Part shown: one piece after another, positions 1 to 9,473 of the stretch
How the letters are laid out: every line of letters starts with the position of its first letter
How positions within the stretch are numbered: the stretch's first letter is position 1
Source: Acidimicrobiales bacterium
GTDB taxonomy: Bacteria; Actinomycetota; Acidimicrobiia; Acidimicrobiales; GCA-2861595
DNA: 64,000 nucleotides
Direction: 5' to 3'
Assembly (NCBI GenBank): GCA_030448025.1
Contig: JAUJNQ010000001.1
Location: forward strand, 407,894-471,893
Position numbers and translations under genes: made by a program
Notes under the pieces: model-generated
Told to the model about the DNA's origin: nothing
The model's input: only the letters and a program-made list of their open reading frames with translations
The model's database searches: none

Positions 1-52
1 GGATCGGCCGGAAAGCCTCAGGGTGTCCCCGCCGGCGGCCGATGTAGGGGGC

Positions 53-1150
53 ATGGCTCACGAGATCCTCGACCGTCTCCTTCAGACCATGGACGGCATC
101 GATGCCTCCGACCTCCACATCAAGGTGGGAGCGTCGCCGAGGATGCGGATCCACGGCACCCTTATCACCGTCCAGGGCGAGGAGCGACTGAGCAACGAGG
201 CCACCGAGGAGATGGCGGCTGCCATCATGCGCGCCGACGTGGCCGAGCAGTTCGCCAAGCACAACGAGGCCGACTTCGCCTACGCCATCGCCGGGGTCGG
301 TCGCTTCCGGGTCAACGTCTTCCGCCAGCGGGGGACCGTGGCCATGGTCTTCCGCCGGGTCCGCACCTCGGCTGCCAGCTTCGAGGAGCTGGGCCTGCCC
401 GAGGTGGTGGCCCGGTTGGCCAACGAGCCACGGGGGCTGGTGCTGGTCACCGGCCCCACGGGATCGGGGAAGACCACGACGCTCGCGGCCATGATCGACC
501 ACATCAACCGCACCCGCGAGGTCCACATCGTCACCATCGAAGACCCCATCGAGGTGCTCCACAAAGACGACATGGCCGAGGTGAACCAGCGTGAGATCGG
601 CTTCGACACCGAGGACTTCGCCATCGCCATGCGCTCGGCCATGCGCCAGGACCCCGACGTCATCCTGGTGGGTGAGATGCGCGACACCGAGACCGTGGCC
701 ACCGCCCTGCGAGCGGCCGAGACCGGCCACCTGGTGTTCTCCACCCTGCACACCATCGACGCCACCGAGACCATCAACCGGATCGTGGACTTCTTCCCAC
801 CGTTCCAGCAGAACCAGATCCGCGTGGCCCTGGCCGGCGCCCTCAGGGGCACGATCTGCCAGCGTCTCGTCCCCCGGAGCAATGGCGGCGGGAGGGTGGC
901 GGCGCTGGAGGTCATGGTGGTGAACGGTCGGCTCCAGCAGTGCATCATCGACCCGAACAAGACGTCTGACATCCACGAGATCGTCGCCGACGGTGAGTAC
1001 TACGGCATGCAGACCTTCGACCAGGCCCTCGTCCGCCTCTACGAGCAGGGCGCCATCGACCTGCGCGACGCCATGATGACGGCGTCCAACCCGCACGACC
1101 TCAAGGTGATGCTCCAGCGCAAGGGCCTGGTGGCCGCCGGCTCCCGCTGA
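53..1150 (+). CDS. pilT: PilT-family type IV pilus retraction ATPase
   Basis: A 365-residue cytoplasmic hexameric ATPase of the PilT/GspE family that powers retraction of type IV pili. The N-terminal PAS-like part (about residues 1-110) is followed by Walker A GPTGSGKTT, an Asp box, Walker B DPDVILVGEMRD with the acidic residues typical of PilT, and the His box TGHLVFSTLHT. The length matches PilT (about 350) and not PilB. The reading frame extends upstream to 23, but the ATG at 53 lies behind a G-rich ribosome site and gives the usual PilT start. No other pilus gene follows inside the window; the rest of the locus presumably lies upstream. Confidence 0.93.
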   Translation: MAHEILDRLLQTMDGIDASDLHIKVGASPRMRIHGTLITVQGEERLSNEATEEMAAAIMRADVAEQFAKHNEADFAYAIAGVGRFRVNVFRQRGTVAMVFRRVRTSAASFEELGLPEVVARLANEPRGLVLVTGPTGSGKTTTLAAMIDHINRTREVHIVTIEDPIEVLHKDDMAEVNQREIGFDTEDFAIAMRSAMRQDPDVILVGEMRDTETVATALRAAETGHLVFSTLHTIDATETINRIVDFFPPFQQNQIRVALAGALRGTICQRLVPRSNGGGRVAALEVMVVNGRLQQCIIDPNKTSDIHEIVADGEYYGMQTFDQALVRLYEQGAIDLRDAMMTASNPHDLKVMLQRKGLVAAGSR

Positions 1151-1209
1151 CCAGTCCACGCTGACGCCTCCTGCCGCCGCCTCGCTGAAGGTGGTGGACG
1201 GGAACAGGG

Positions 1210-1755
1210 GTGGCGCGGGAGGCTCTTGTCTTGCCCGAGGACTGGGGAGCGGCCGGCACGCAGAGCGTCGACGCGGCGCGCTACCGCCAGGTGCTGGGCC
1301 ACTTCTGCACCGGCGTCACCATCGTCACGGCCGTCGAGCACGACCGAGCAGGCCTAGGGGCGCCGGTGGGCTTCAGTGCCCAGTCGTTCACGTCCGTCTC
1401 GCTGGATCCACCTCTCGTCGCCATGTGCCCCGGGAGGGCCAACCTCAGCTGGCCGAGCATCCGTGACGCAGGCGCCTTTTGCGCCAACATTCTCGCCCAT
1501 GACCAAGAGGTGCTCTGCCGCCGGTTCGCCACCCGCGGCGTGGACAAGTTCCAGGGGATCGGGTGGAGGCCGTCCCACGCCACCGGATCACCGGTGCTCG
1601 ACGGCGTCCTGGCCTGGGTCGACGCCAAGATCGAGGCCGTCCACCAAGCCGGGGACCATCTCATCGTAGTGGGAAGGGTCGTCGACCTCGACGTGAACCG
1701 GGAGACGTCACCCCTCCTGTTCTACCGGGGTGGCTACGGCCGCTTCGAGCCGTAG
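1210..1755 (+). CDS. Flavin reductase family (FMN-binding split barrel) protein
   Basis: 181 residues with the flavin-reductase-like domain: the motif HFCTGVTIVTA near residue 30, then SFTSVSLDPPLV and FCANILAHDQ, as in HpaC/RutF-type NAD(P)H:FMN oxidoreductases and the reductase partners of two-component monooxygenases. It starts with GTG behind GGAAC. No partner oxygenase is adjacent, so the substrate is unknown. The gene sits 10 bp upstream of a MauE-like membrane gene and may be co-transcribed with it. Confidence 0.85.
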   Translation: MAREALVLPEDWGAAGTQSVDAARYRQVLGHFCTGVTIVTAVEHDRAGLGAPVGFSAQSFTSVSLDPPLVAMCPGRANLSWPSIRDAGAFCANILAHDQEVLCRRFATRGVDKFQGIGWRPSHATGSPVLDGVLAWVDAKIEAVHQAGDHLIVVGRVVDLDVNRETSPLLFYRGGYGRFEP

Positions 1756-1764
1756 GGGAGGGCG

Positions 1765-2217
1765 GTGGAGCGCGTCGCGGTGGGCACCGTCTTGTTGCTC
1801 GCAGGTGCGTTCAAGCTCGGCCAGCGGGCGTGGCCCACGGCTGCGGCGGAGTTCGGGGCCCCGCGTTGGGTGATCGGCGGACTGCCGTGGGTGGAGCTGG
1901 TCCTGGGCGGCCTGCTCATGGCCCAGGTGGGCGGAAGGTGGACGGCCGCCGCGGCGGCAGCCCTCTTCGCCTTGTTCACGGTCGCCGTGGCCCTGCGCCT
2001 CAGGACCGTGGAGAGGGTCCCGTGCGGGTGCTTCGGCGAGACGTCACCGGCGCCGGTGGGCGTCGACACCCTCGTGCGCAACGTCGTGTTGACCGCCATG
2101 GCCACGGTCGGTGCGGTGCGCGGCGGCGAGGTAGGGCGCGTGGAGTTGATCGTGGGGGTGATGGCCGGCCTCGTGATCGTGGTGCAGTCCCGGTCCCGGA
2201 TCGGTGCCCGCGGGTAG
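1765..2217 (+). CDS. MauE/DoxX-like membrane protein with CGCFG motif
   Basis: 150 residues with four predicted membrane segments (about 1-18, 32-52, 58-78, 95-145) and the cytoplasmic loop motif VPCGCFGE near residue 87. The Cys-Gly-Cys-Phe-Gly signature is characteristic of the MauE branch of the DoxX-like family, which is linked to thiol redox or to maturation of disulfide-rich periplasmic proteins. Start is GTG, 10 bp after the flavin reductase stop. The specific redox partner is not visible. Confidence 0.75.
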   Translation: MERVAVGTVLLLAGAFKLGQRAWPTAAAEFGAPRWVIGGLPWVELVLGGLLMAQVGGRWTAAAAAALFALFTVAVALRLRTVERVPCGCFGETSPAPVGVDTLVRNVVLTAMATVGAVRGGEVGRVELIVGVMAGLVIVVQSRSRIGARG

Positions 2218-2248
2218 GGCGACCGCCACCGGTACCCTGGGGACGCCT

Positions 2249-2800
2249 ATGCCCAAGGTCATCGAGTCCGAGGTCATCACGGGTGTCGTGATCGTGGAGC
2301 CCGATGCTCACGGGGACGAGCGTGGCCGCTTCGTGGAGACCTATCGCCGGTCATGGTTTGCTCACGGCCGTGAGATGGTGCAGGCCAACCGATCGGACCG
2401 CCAGGCCAACACGGTGGTCGGTCTCCACTACCACCTGCACCAGGCGGACTACTGGTACGTCCCCCGGGGAAGGGCACAGGTGGTGCTCCACGACCTGCGG
2501 GAGGGCTCGCCCACAGACGGCGCCACCCTCGAGGTGGAGATCGGCGAGGATTCCGACAAGGGCGTGTTCATCCCGCCTGGGGTGGCTCACGGCTTCGCCG
2601 CCCTCACCGATCTCACCATCACCTACCTGGTCGACAGCTACTACAACCCGAAGGACGAGCTGGGCGTGGCCTGGGACGACCCCGAGATCGGCGCCAACTG
2701 GGGCGTCGACGAACCGATCCTCTCCGAGCGGGACCGTTCCAACCCTCGACGGGCCAAAGTCCCCTCGGACCGCAGGCCGCAGGCCGGCCTGCGCACGTAG
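2249..2800 (+). CDS. dTDP-4-dehydrorhamnose 3,5-epimerase family (RmlC-like cupin)
   Basis: 183 residues with the RmlC fold: DERGRFVETYRRSW near the N-terminus, QANRSDRQANTVVGLHYH carrying the conserved histidine, and the loop IPPGVAHGFAAL. RmlC enzymes epimerise dTDP-4-keto-6-deoxyglucose in dTDP-L-rhamnose synthesis. The ATG at 2249 follows the sequence context better than the upstream in-frame start at 2204, which overlaps the preceding gene. No rmlA, rmlB or rmlD is next to it, so an epimerase for another nucleotide sugar is possible. Confidence 0.85.
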   Translation: MPKVIESEVITGVVIVEPDAHGDERGRFVETYRRSWFAHGREMVQANRSDRQANTVVGLHYHLHQADYWYVPRGRAQVVLHDLREGSPTDGATLEVEIGEDSDKGVFIPPGVAHGFAALTDLTITYLVDSYYNPKDELGVAWDDPEIGANWGVDEPILSERDRSNPRRAKVPSDRRPQAGLRT

Positions 2801-2887
2801 GGCGCCCAGGGCCTCAGCGATGGTCTAAACATTGCCAAGAGAGCCTATGACCACATACCGTGATCATTTCGTAGACGGAGCGTGACG

Positions 2888-4699
2888 ATGAACCTGGAGA
2901 GCTTGGGCCAGGCACAGGTACTCCAGACGGCAACGGCGGACGTGGCCGTGGCGCGGGAGAGGGCTCGGCGGCGGCGGCTGACCCGCCTGGCGGTGGTGCT
3001 CGCCGTGGTGGCGGTGTGGATGTGGGTCCGCGTCGTGACCGGCGACCCCGTGCAGCTGGGTGTGCCCGGCCTGCCGTTCCCGCCCGAGTTCCTTCCCGGC
3101 CTGCTGCTCACGATGGTGCTGGTCCTTGCCCTCGCCGTCCCGATGCTCGGCGCCGGCCGCTCTCCCCATGTGCTGTTCCGTCCGAGCGAGATCGAGCTCG
3201 GGTTCGAGGACGTGAAGGGTGCCGGGGTCGTGGTCGAGGAGGTGGTGAAGACCCTGAACCTCTTCCTGGCCCACCGCACGTTCAAGGAGCAGATGGGGGG
3301 CAGCTCCCGGCGGGGCATCCTCTTCGAGGGTCCTCCCGGGACGGGTAAGACCTATCTGGCCAAGGCCATGGCCCGAGAAGCGGGCGTGCCCTTCCTCTTC
3401 GTGTCCTCCTCCGCCTTCCAGTCCATGTACTACGGCCAGACCAATCGCAAGATCCGCTCGTACTTCAAGGCCTTACGCCAGTACGCCCGCCGGGAAGGCG
3501 GCGCCATCGGCTTCATCGAGGAGATCGACGCCATCGGCGCGGCTCGCTCGGGCATGGGCTCTTCCACCCAGCGCGAGGGGGTCTCGGGCGTGGTCAACGA
3601 GCTGCTGATCCAGCTGCAGTCCTTCGACACACCGCCCGCGGGCCGGCGCCTGGCCGGGCGGTTCATCGACCAGGTAAACCGCTGGCTTCCGGCCCACTCC
3701 CAGCTGCGCAAGCCGGTGGCCCCGGCGGCCAACGTGCTCGTCATCGGCGCCACCAACCGGGCCGCCGACCTGGATCCGGCCCTCTTGCGTCCCGGCCGCT
3801 TCGACCGCTCCATCCACTTCGACCTTCCCAACCGGGGTGATCGACGGGAGATCATCGACTACTACCTGGGTAAGAAGGCCCACGACACCAACCTGGACGA
3901 GCCTGCGGCGCGCGACACCCTGGCCGCCATGACCTTCGGCTACTCGCCGGTGATGATCGAGCACCTGCTGGACGAAGCGCTGGTCTGGGCCCTGCGCAGA
4001 GGCGGTGACCGCCTCAGCTGGCACGACGTGCAGCAAGCCCGGATGACCGAAGAGCTCGGGCTCAAGAATCCGGTGGCCTACGCCGAGCACGAGCGGCGAG
4101 CCATAGCCACCCACGAAGCCGGCCATGCCGCCGTGGCCCATCTGGTGGGCAAGGGGCGCAAGCTGGAGGTGCTCTCCATCATCAAACGGGGCGACGCCCT
4201 CGGGCTGCTGTCGCATTCCGACCTCGAGGAGCGATACACGAAGTCCCGCTCCGAGATAGAAGCGCTCATCCAGATCGCCTTTGGGGGGATGGTTGCCGAG
4301 GAGCTGTTCTTCGGTGAGTCGGGCACGGGCCCGGCCGGCGACCTCCAGGCCGCCACCTCAGCGGCGGCTCAGATGGTGGGATCGCTCGGCCTCGGCGGAT
4401 CGCTGATCTCCTACGAGGCCGCCGACGCCGGCGCGGGAGCCAATCTGGTCACCAAGGTGTTGTCGGCCGACGCGAGCCGGGAGGCGGTGGAGGAAATATT
4501 GTCCAGGGCCAAGCACGAGGTGACCCGCATGCTGGAGGGAAGCCGGCATGTCGTCGAGGCCCTGCGCGACGCCCTACTCGACAGGGACGAGTTGGTGGGC
4601 GACGAGATCGCCGAGGTGATCACGAGGGCCGAGCAGACTGTGATCGACCTGCGCCCAGGTTCCCCAGGAGGCCTGACTCTCGACGGCCGTCCTCGGTGA
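2888..4699 (+). CDS. Divergent FtsH-like membrane AAA+ zinc protease
   Basis: 603 residues with two N-terminal membrane helices (about 30-50 and 70-90) joined by a short loop of roughly 20 residues, an AAA+ domain and an M41 peptidase domain. Walker A is GPPGTGKT. The second region of homology ATNRAADLDPALLRPGRFDR keeps the arginine fingers. The zinc site is THEAGH, with the third ligand in AGDLQAAT. Oddities: Walker B reads FIEEIDAIG, so the usual FIDEID Asp is Glu; the pore loop is MYYGQT rather than FVG; and about 55 extra residues separate Walker B from the arginine-finger motif. It is a paralogue-type FtsH rather than the housekeeping one. The ATG at 2888 has GGAG eight bases upstream; an in-frame GTG lies at 2882. 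Confidence 0.88.
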   Translation: MNLESLGQAQVLQTATADVAVARERARRRRLTRLAVVLAVVAVWMWVRVVTGDPVQLGVPGLPFPPEFLPGLLLTMVLVLALAVPMLGAGRSPHVLFRPSEIELGFEDVKGAGVVVEEVVKTLNLFLAHRTFKEQMGGSSRRGILFEGPPGTGKTYLAKAMAREAGVPFLFVSSSAFQSMYYGQTNRKIRSYFKALRQYARREGGAIGFIEEIDAIGAARSGMGSSTQREGVSGVVNELLIQLQSFDTPPAGRRLAGRFIDQVNRWLPAHSQLRKPVAPAANVLVIGATNRAADLDPALLRPGRFDRSIHFDLPNRGDRREIIDYYLGKKAHDTNLDEPAARDTLAAMTFGYSPVMIEHLLDEALVWALRRGGDRLSWHDVQQARMTEELGLKNPVAYAEHERRAIATHEAGHAAVAHLVGKGRKLEVLSIIKRGDALGLLSHSDLEERYTKSRSEIEALIQIAFGGMVAEELFFGESGTGPAGDLQAATSAAAQMVGSLGLGGSLISYEAADAGAGANLVTKVLSADASREAVEEILSRAKHEVTRMLEGSRHVVEALRDALLDRDELVGDEIAEVITRAEQTVIDLRPGSPGGLTLDGRPR

Positions 4700-4766
4700 C
4701 TTACCGCACCGCCGCAATCTCCCGAGGGTTCATCGGTGCTCGGGGTGCGTTCTTGCCCAGCGTGTG

Positions 4767-6887
4767 TCACGCAGGGGTGGTCAGGTCCCGCACGGCGCCA
4801 GCGGCGATGTCGTCGGCCGGCTGCCATCCCACGGCATCGAGGACGAAGGCGTACACGAGGGCCTCGTCCCGCCAGGCGTCGTAGCGCCCGGAAGGGCCCA
4901 TGTGACCCGCTCCCAGCTCTGTCTTGAGCAGGACCCGTGCCTCTCCGGTCGTGCGGTCACGGACCCGCTGGACCCACTTCGCCGGCTCCCAGTAGCTGAC
5001 CCGGGGGTCGTTAAGCCCCGCCGTCACGAACATGGCGGGGTACGGCGCCCGGGCCACGTTGTCGTAGGGCGAATATGACTTGATGTAGGCGTATGCCTCC
5101 GGGTCGGCCTTGGGGTTGCCCCACTCCTCCCACTCGAGGACGGTGAGGGGGAGGGTCTCGTCGCAGATGGTGGTGAGAACGTCCACGAAGGGCACTTCGG
5201 CCACCACACCTCCGAACAGGTCGGGGCGCAGGTTGACCGTGGCACCCATGAGGAGGCCACCGGCGCTGCCACCGCGGATCACCAACCGCTCCGGCGAGCA
5301 GTAGCCCTGCGCTACGAGGTGCTCGGCGCAGGCCACGAAGTCGGTGAAGGTGTTCTTCTTGGTGAGGAGCTTTCCGTCCTCGTACCACCGCCTGCCCAGC
5401 TCGCCGCCGCCTCGCACGTGGGCGATGGCGAACACGAAGCCGCGGTCGAGCAGGCTGAGGCGCAACGAGGAGAACACGGGTTCCACGCTGTGCTCATAAG
5501 AGCCGTAGCCGTACAGGAGCGCCGGCGCTCGGCCGTCCAGGGCCAGGCCCTTCCTGTGAACCAGCGACACCGGCACCTCCACCCCGTCGGTGGCGGTGGC
5601 CCACAGCCGAGTGGTCTGGTACTCGTCGGGGTCGTAGCCCCCGAGGACCGGCTGGCGCTTCATGAGCTCCCGGGTGCGGGTTTCCAAGTCGTAGTCGTAC
5701 ACCGAGTGGGGGGTGACCAGGGAGGAGTACCCGAAACGCAGGATGCGGCTGTCGAACTCCAGATTGGCCCCCGGGTAGATGGTGTAGACGGGCTCCGTCT
5801 GCTCCACCACGTGCGTTTCGCCGTCCGACAATCGCCGCACGGCCAGTCGCCGAAGCCCCGCAGCCCGCTCGAAGAGCACGAGGTGCTCCATGAACACGTC
5901 GATGCCGTCGAGCTTGACGTCGGTGCGGTGGGGAACGACATCTGACCAGTGCTCCCGGCCGGAGTCGCCCACTGGTGCCGCCACGAGCTTGAAGTTCACC
6001 GCCCCGTCGGCGTTGGTGACGATGAGGAAGCGGTCACCCTCGTCCCCGGCGTGATGATCGACGTCGTACTCCACGCCCTGCTCCCGAGGGGCCACCATAC
6101 GGAAGTGGCCGGTGGGGTCGTCGGCAGCGACGTAGCGGATCTCGCTGGTGACCTTGCTGGCGAGCGTGAGCAGGACGAATCGCTCCGACTTCGTGAGGTG
6201 CACGCCGAGATAGAAGCGGTCGTCGTCCTCCTGGTGGACGAGGACGTCGTCAGAGGCGGCAGATCCGAGGACGTGGCGCCACAGCTGGTAAGGACGCATG
6301 GCGGCGTCCACCTTGACGTAGAAGACCGTCCGGTTGTCGGCCGCCCAGGCCAGCCCGTAGTAGGTGTCCGGCACCTCGTCCTCGAGGTCCTCGCCGCCCT
6401 CCAAGTCCCTCACCCGCAGGGTGTATCGCTCACTGCCGTCGGTGTCGGTGGCGTAGGCGAGGAGGGTGGCATCGGGGCTCACGACGTGGTTGGCCACCTC
6501 GAAGAACTCATGGCCCGAAGCCAGCTCGTTCTGGTCCAGCATCACCTGCTCCGGGCCCTCCGGCCCGCCCCTGCGCCGGCACGCTATGGGGTACTGGAGG
6601 CCCTCGACGGTGCGGCCGTAGTACCACCAGTCACCCTTGACGGCGGGGACGGAGAGGTCGGTCTCGAGGATGCGGCCAACGATCTCGTCGTAGAGCTGGT
6701 CCTGGAGAGCTTCGGTGCGGGCCAGTGCCAGCTTGGTGTAGGCGTTCTCGGCCTCGAGGTGGGCGAGGACCTCGGCGTTTTCCCGTTCCCGCAGCCAGTA
6801 CCACTCGTCGGAGCGACTGTCGCCGTGGACGGTGAGCACCGTCGGATGCCTGGCGGCCACGGGCGGGGCGGGTTCCTCGGCGGGCAT
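4767..6887 (-). CDS. ptrB: Oligopeptidase B (S9A prolyl-oligopeptidase family)
   Basis: 706 residues, the normal length for oligopeptidase B. A long seven-bladed propeller gates a C-terminal alpha/beta-hydrolase. The nucleophile is in IRGGSAGGLLMGA, the acid in NDPRVSYWEPAKW and the histidine in GAGHMGPSGR. The family cleaves short peptides after basic residues in the cytoplasm. There is no signal peptide. The gene is convergent with the FtsH-like gene, and 67 bp separate their stop codons. Confidence 0.93.
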   Translation of the reverse strand: MPAEEPAPPVAARHPTVLTVHGDSRSDEWYWLRERENAEVLAHLEAENAYTKLALARTEALQDQLYDEIVGRILETDLSVPAVKGDWWYYGRTVEGLQYPIACRRRGGPEGPEQVMLDQNELASGHEFFEVANHVVSPDATLLAYATDTDGSERYTLRVRDLEGGEDLEDEVPDTYYGLAWAADNRTVFYVKVDAAMRPYQLWRHVLGSAASDDVLVHQEDDDRFYLGVHLTKSERFVLLTLASKVTSEIRYVAADDPTGHFRMVAPREQGVEYDVDHHAGDEGDRFLIVTNADGAVNFKLVAAPVGDSGREHWSDVVPHRTDVKLDGIDVFMEHLVLFERAAGLRRLAVRRLSDGETHVVEQTEPVYTIYPGANLEFDSRILRFGYSSLVTPHSVYDYDLETRTRELMKRQPVLGGYDPDEYQTTRLWATATDGVEVPVSLVHRKGLALDGRAPALLYGYGSYEHSVEPVFSSLRLSLLDRGFVFAIAHVRGGGELGRRWYEDGKLLTKKNTFTDFVACAEHLVAQGYCSPERLVIRGGSAGGLLMGATVNLRPDLFGGVVAEVPFVDVLTTICDETLPLTVLEWEEWGNPKADPEAYAYIKSYSPYDNVARAPYPAMFVTAGLNDPRVSYWEPAKWVQRVRDRTTGEARVLLKTELGAGHMGPSGRYDAWRDEALVYAFVLDAVGWQPADDIAAGAVRDLTTPA

Positions 6888-7165
6888 CCGCCTAGCCTGT
6901 CACCTTCGATGCAGGCTTCGGCCCCCGTGGAGACGGCTTCTGTGAGGCGGGTGGTGGTGGTCGGTCAGGAGGCCAACGCCGTGGGGCGGGCGGTGCGGTC
7001 CCGGAGAGGGCCCGGGATGGCGGTGGCCGGTTTCGTGGGTCACGACGAGCAGGCCGCCCGCCAGATGGCAGATGAGATGCTCGGTGGTGTGGACCGGGTA
7101 GAGGCGTTGAGTGACGAAGGAGGGACAGCCAAAGGCGCGACCGCGCCCGGGCCGCCCCCGGACGG

Positions 7166-7414
7166 CTAGGAGCCGGTGCTGACCGGGCTCACCAGTTGGC
7201 CTTGGATCTGGTCGAGCAACTCCAGGATCTCGCCGCTCGAGAACAGGTCCCGCTGAATGGTGAGGCTGAGCCAGGTCTCGATCAGGCGCCCTACGGGTTG
7301 GCTCTGCACCTCGGCGTACAGGTCGAACAGGCGATCCTGCACCCGTGACGAGCTCGAGTAGGTGTCTTGCTTCGTAACGGTTCGCCAATCGGCGATGAGT
7401 TGCTCAGCAGTCAT
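7166..7414 (-). CDS. Small hypothetical protein (82 aa)
   Basis: I do not recognise the family. The 82-residue soluble product begins MTAEQLIADWRTVTK and contains amphipathic stretches such as LFDLYAEVQSQPVGRLIE and GEILELLDQIQGQL, suggesting a helical bundle. The ATG at 7414 is chosen because a near-perfect GGAGGTGACC lies immediately upstream; the frame itself opens further upstream at 7468. It is divergent from sufB, with which it shares a 134-bp control region. Confidence 0.65.
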   Translation of the reverse strand: MTAEQLIADWRTVTKQDTYSSSSRVQDRLFDLYAEVQSQPVGRLIETWLSLTIQRDLFSSGEILELLDQIQGQLVSPVSTGS

Positions 7415-7455
7415 GGTCACCTCCACAACGTCGGCACGGTCTCTCGTGTTCCCCA

Positions 7456-7468
7456 GTGATTTAATCAC
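7456..7468. promoter_or_regulatory. Palindrome in the sufB upstream region
   Basis: A perfect 5-bp inverted repeat, GTGAT-TTA-ATCAC, lies between the divergent small gene and sufB. Its centre TTTAAT also resembles a -10 element on either strand. A dimeric repressor such as a SufR-type regulator would fit, but no regulator gene is nearby and the assignment is inference. Confidence 0.35.
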
Positions 7469-7548
7469 CCGGGGGGAAGTAGCCGGTGTCGGGCATTGTT
7501 AACATCCACGTAGGAGAAATTCCCTCGCGTCCCAGGAGCTGATGCCGC

Positions 7549-8955
7549 ATGTCCACCGCTGAACTCGACCTCGGTCGATACAAGCTCGGGTGGAGCGACA
7601 CCGTCGACTACGCCTTCACCCCCAAGAAGGGGGTCAACGAGGACGTCGTCCGGGAGATCTCCTGGTGGAAGGGTGAGCCCGACTGGATGACCCAGTACCG
7701 GCTGAAGTCGCTGCGTCACTTCGAGCGCATCCCGATGAAGCGGTGGTTCGCGGTCAACATGCCCGACATCGACTTCGACGACATCTACTACTACCTGAAG
7801 CCCTCGGGCGAGCAGGTGGATGACTGGGACGAGCTGCCGGCGGAGATGAAGGCCACCTACGAGAAGCTCGGCATCCCCGAGGCCGAGCGCAAGTACCTGG
7901 CCGGCGTGACGGCCCAGTACGAGTCGGAGGTCGTGTACCACAAGAACCGCGAAGACCTCGAGGCCCAGGGGATCCTGTTCTCGGACATGGACACCGCGTT
8001 GCGGGAGCATCCCGAGATCGTGAAGAAGTACTTCGGCACGGTTATCCCGTCCGGCGACAACAAGTTCGCGGCACTCAACTCGGCGGTGTGGTCCGGCGGG
8101 TCCTTCATCTACATCCCGCCCGGCGTCACGTGCGAGATGCCCCTCCAGGCCTACTTCCGCATCAACGCAGAGAACGCCGGCCAGTTCGAGCGCACGCTGA
8201 TCATCGCCGACGAAGGTGCACAGGTGCACTACATCGAGGGCTGTTCGGCGCCGGTGTACGCCAAGGACACCGACTCCCTGCACTCGGCGGTCGTGGAGCT
8301 GGTGGCCCTGCCCGGTTCCCGCATCACCTACACCACCATCCAGAACTGGTCGAACAACGTCTACAACCTGGTCACCAAGCGGGCCCGCGCCGAAGCCGAG
8401 TCCCGGGTCGAGTGGATCGACGGCAACATCGGCTCCAAGCTGACCATGAAGTACCCCTCGGTGTACCTCATGGGCCCGAAGGCGTCCGGTGAGGTGCTCT
8501 CCGTCGCCTACGCCGGCGAGGGCCAGCACCAAGACGCCGGGGCCAAGATGGTCCACGCCGCTCCGGAGACCACGTCCACCATCGTCTCCAAGTCCATCTG
8601 CAAGGACGGCGGGCGGACTTCGTACCGGGGCCTGGTGCACGTGGACGAGGGCGCCACCAACTCCAAGAGCTTCGTCCGCTGCGACGCCCTCATCCTGGAC
8701 GACCACAGCCGTTCGGACACCTACCCTTACCAGGAGATCGAGGAGCGCGACGCCCAGATCGGCCACGAGGCCACCGTCTCCAAGGTTGGCGACGAGCAGC
8801 TCTTCTACCTCATGAGCCGGGGGCTCTCCGAGGAGCAGGCCATGGGCATGATCGTGAACGGCTTCATCGAGCCCGTCACCCGAACCCTGCCCATGGAATA
8901 CGCCGTGGAATGGAGCCGCCTGATCGAGCTCCAGATGGAGGGGTCGGTCGGCTAG
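7549..8955 (+). CDS. sufB: SUF Fe-S cluster scaffold subunit SufB
   Basis: 468 residues, full length for SufB, part of the cytoplasmic SufBCD scaffold that assembles Fe-S clusters. Visible landmarks include the N-terminal [19 protein letters not shown], the beta-helix core, [20 protein letters not shown] with the cysteine that receives sulfur, and the C-terminal [19 protein letters not shown] and [23 protein letters not shown] precedes the ATG by ten bases. It heads a gene cluster in which sufD and sufC follow after two unrelated genes. Confidence 0.97.
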   Translation: MSTAELDLGRYKLGWSDTVDYAFTPKKGVNEDVVREISWWKGEPDWMTQYRLKSLRHFERIPMKRWFAVNMPDIDFDDIYYYLKPSGEQVDDWDELPAEMKATYEKLGIPEAERKYLAGVTAQYESEVVYHKNREDLEAQGILFSDMDTALREHPEIVKKYFGTVIPSGDNKFAALNSAVWSGGSFIYIPPGVTCEMPLQAYFRINAENAGQFERTLIIADEGAQVHYIEGCSAPVYAKDTDSLHSAVVELVALPGSRITYTTIQNWSNNVYNLVTKRARAEAESRVEWIDGNIGSKLTMKYPSVYLMGPKASGEVLSVAYAGEGQHQDAGAKMVHAAPETTSTIVSKSICKDGGRTSYRGLVHVDEGATNSKSFVRCDALILDDHSRSDTYPYQEIEERDAQIGHEATVSKVGDEQLFYLMSRGLSEEQAMGMIVNGFIEPVTRTLPMEYAVEWSRLIELQMEGSVG

Positions 8956-9041
8956 TCGGAGCTCCGTGATCGACACCGCACGCGGGGGTTCGAGCCCTCG
9001 TCGCGAGCGTCGGCTGCCCCGATCGCCTCTACCATTGTCCA

Positions 9042-9401
9042 ATGCCGATGCGCACCAATTGCAGGCACTACGAGACGCGCACGTACCGCTCGGAGGAGAC
9101 GGTGCACATGTGTCGGCTCGATCTCGCCCCCGAGGCGCCGTGGCGCTGTCCAGCCGACTGCCCCAAGTACGAGTTCCGGGGGTTCGACGCCGGCTGGACG
9201 CAAGGGAGCCTGGCCCACAAGAACCTTCCCGAGGACCCGCCCCGCCTCGACGAGAACACCACCGCCCTGCTCGACCGGGCCGAGGACATCGTGAACGCCG
9301 TCGGCCCCGGGGTGCTCGAGGACGTCGAGCGACAGAAGGCGCAGGAGCAGCAGCAGTCCGAGGAGCCTCGTTGGAAGCGCTTCTTCCGCCGGCGCGGCTA
9401 A
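9042..9401 (+). CDS. Conserved Cys-rich hypothetical protein in the suf cluster
   Basis: 119 residues of unknown function. The first 40 residues hold four to five cysteines in NCRHY, CRLDL, WRCPADCPKYE, a spacing suggesting a metal (zinc or Fe-S) site. The rest is charged and helical and ends in a basic tail WKRFFRRRG. Its place between sufB and sufD hints at an iron-sulfur role, but that is inference from position only. Confidence 0.75.
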   Translation: MPMRTNCRHYETRTYRSEETVHMCRLDLAPEAPWRCPADCPKYEFRGFDAGWTQGSLAHKNLPEDPPRLDENTTALLDRAEDIVNAVGPGVLEDVERQKAQEQQQSEEPRWKRFFRRRG

Positions 9402-9473
9402 ACGGTCCCTGACCGCCGTTCCTGGGCGCCCAGCCGGCGTCGGCCACCGCGCTGGTTGCTCCGTCGTAAGCCG

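Noticed and set aside
6909-7169. 86-codon plus-strand frame between ptrB and the small minus gene
   Set aside because: Contains VRRVVVVGQEANAVGRAV-like sequence but no ribosome site; the frame extends from an antisense reading of ptrB and the opposite strand is equally open, so it is not supported as a gene.
8980-9010. T-loop-like GGGTTCGAGCCC after sufB
   Set aside because: No matching acceptor, D or anticodon arms, and the putative T stem does not pair; not a tRNA.
7465-9447. 660-codon minus-strand frame opposite sufB
   Set aside because: Pure antisense shadow of sufB and its downstream gene in GC-rich DNA; it has no recognisable domain and sufB is certain.
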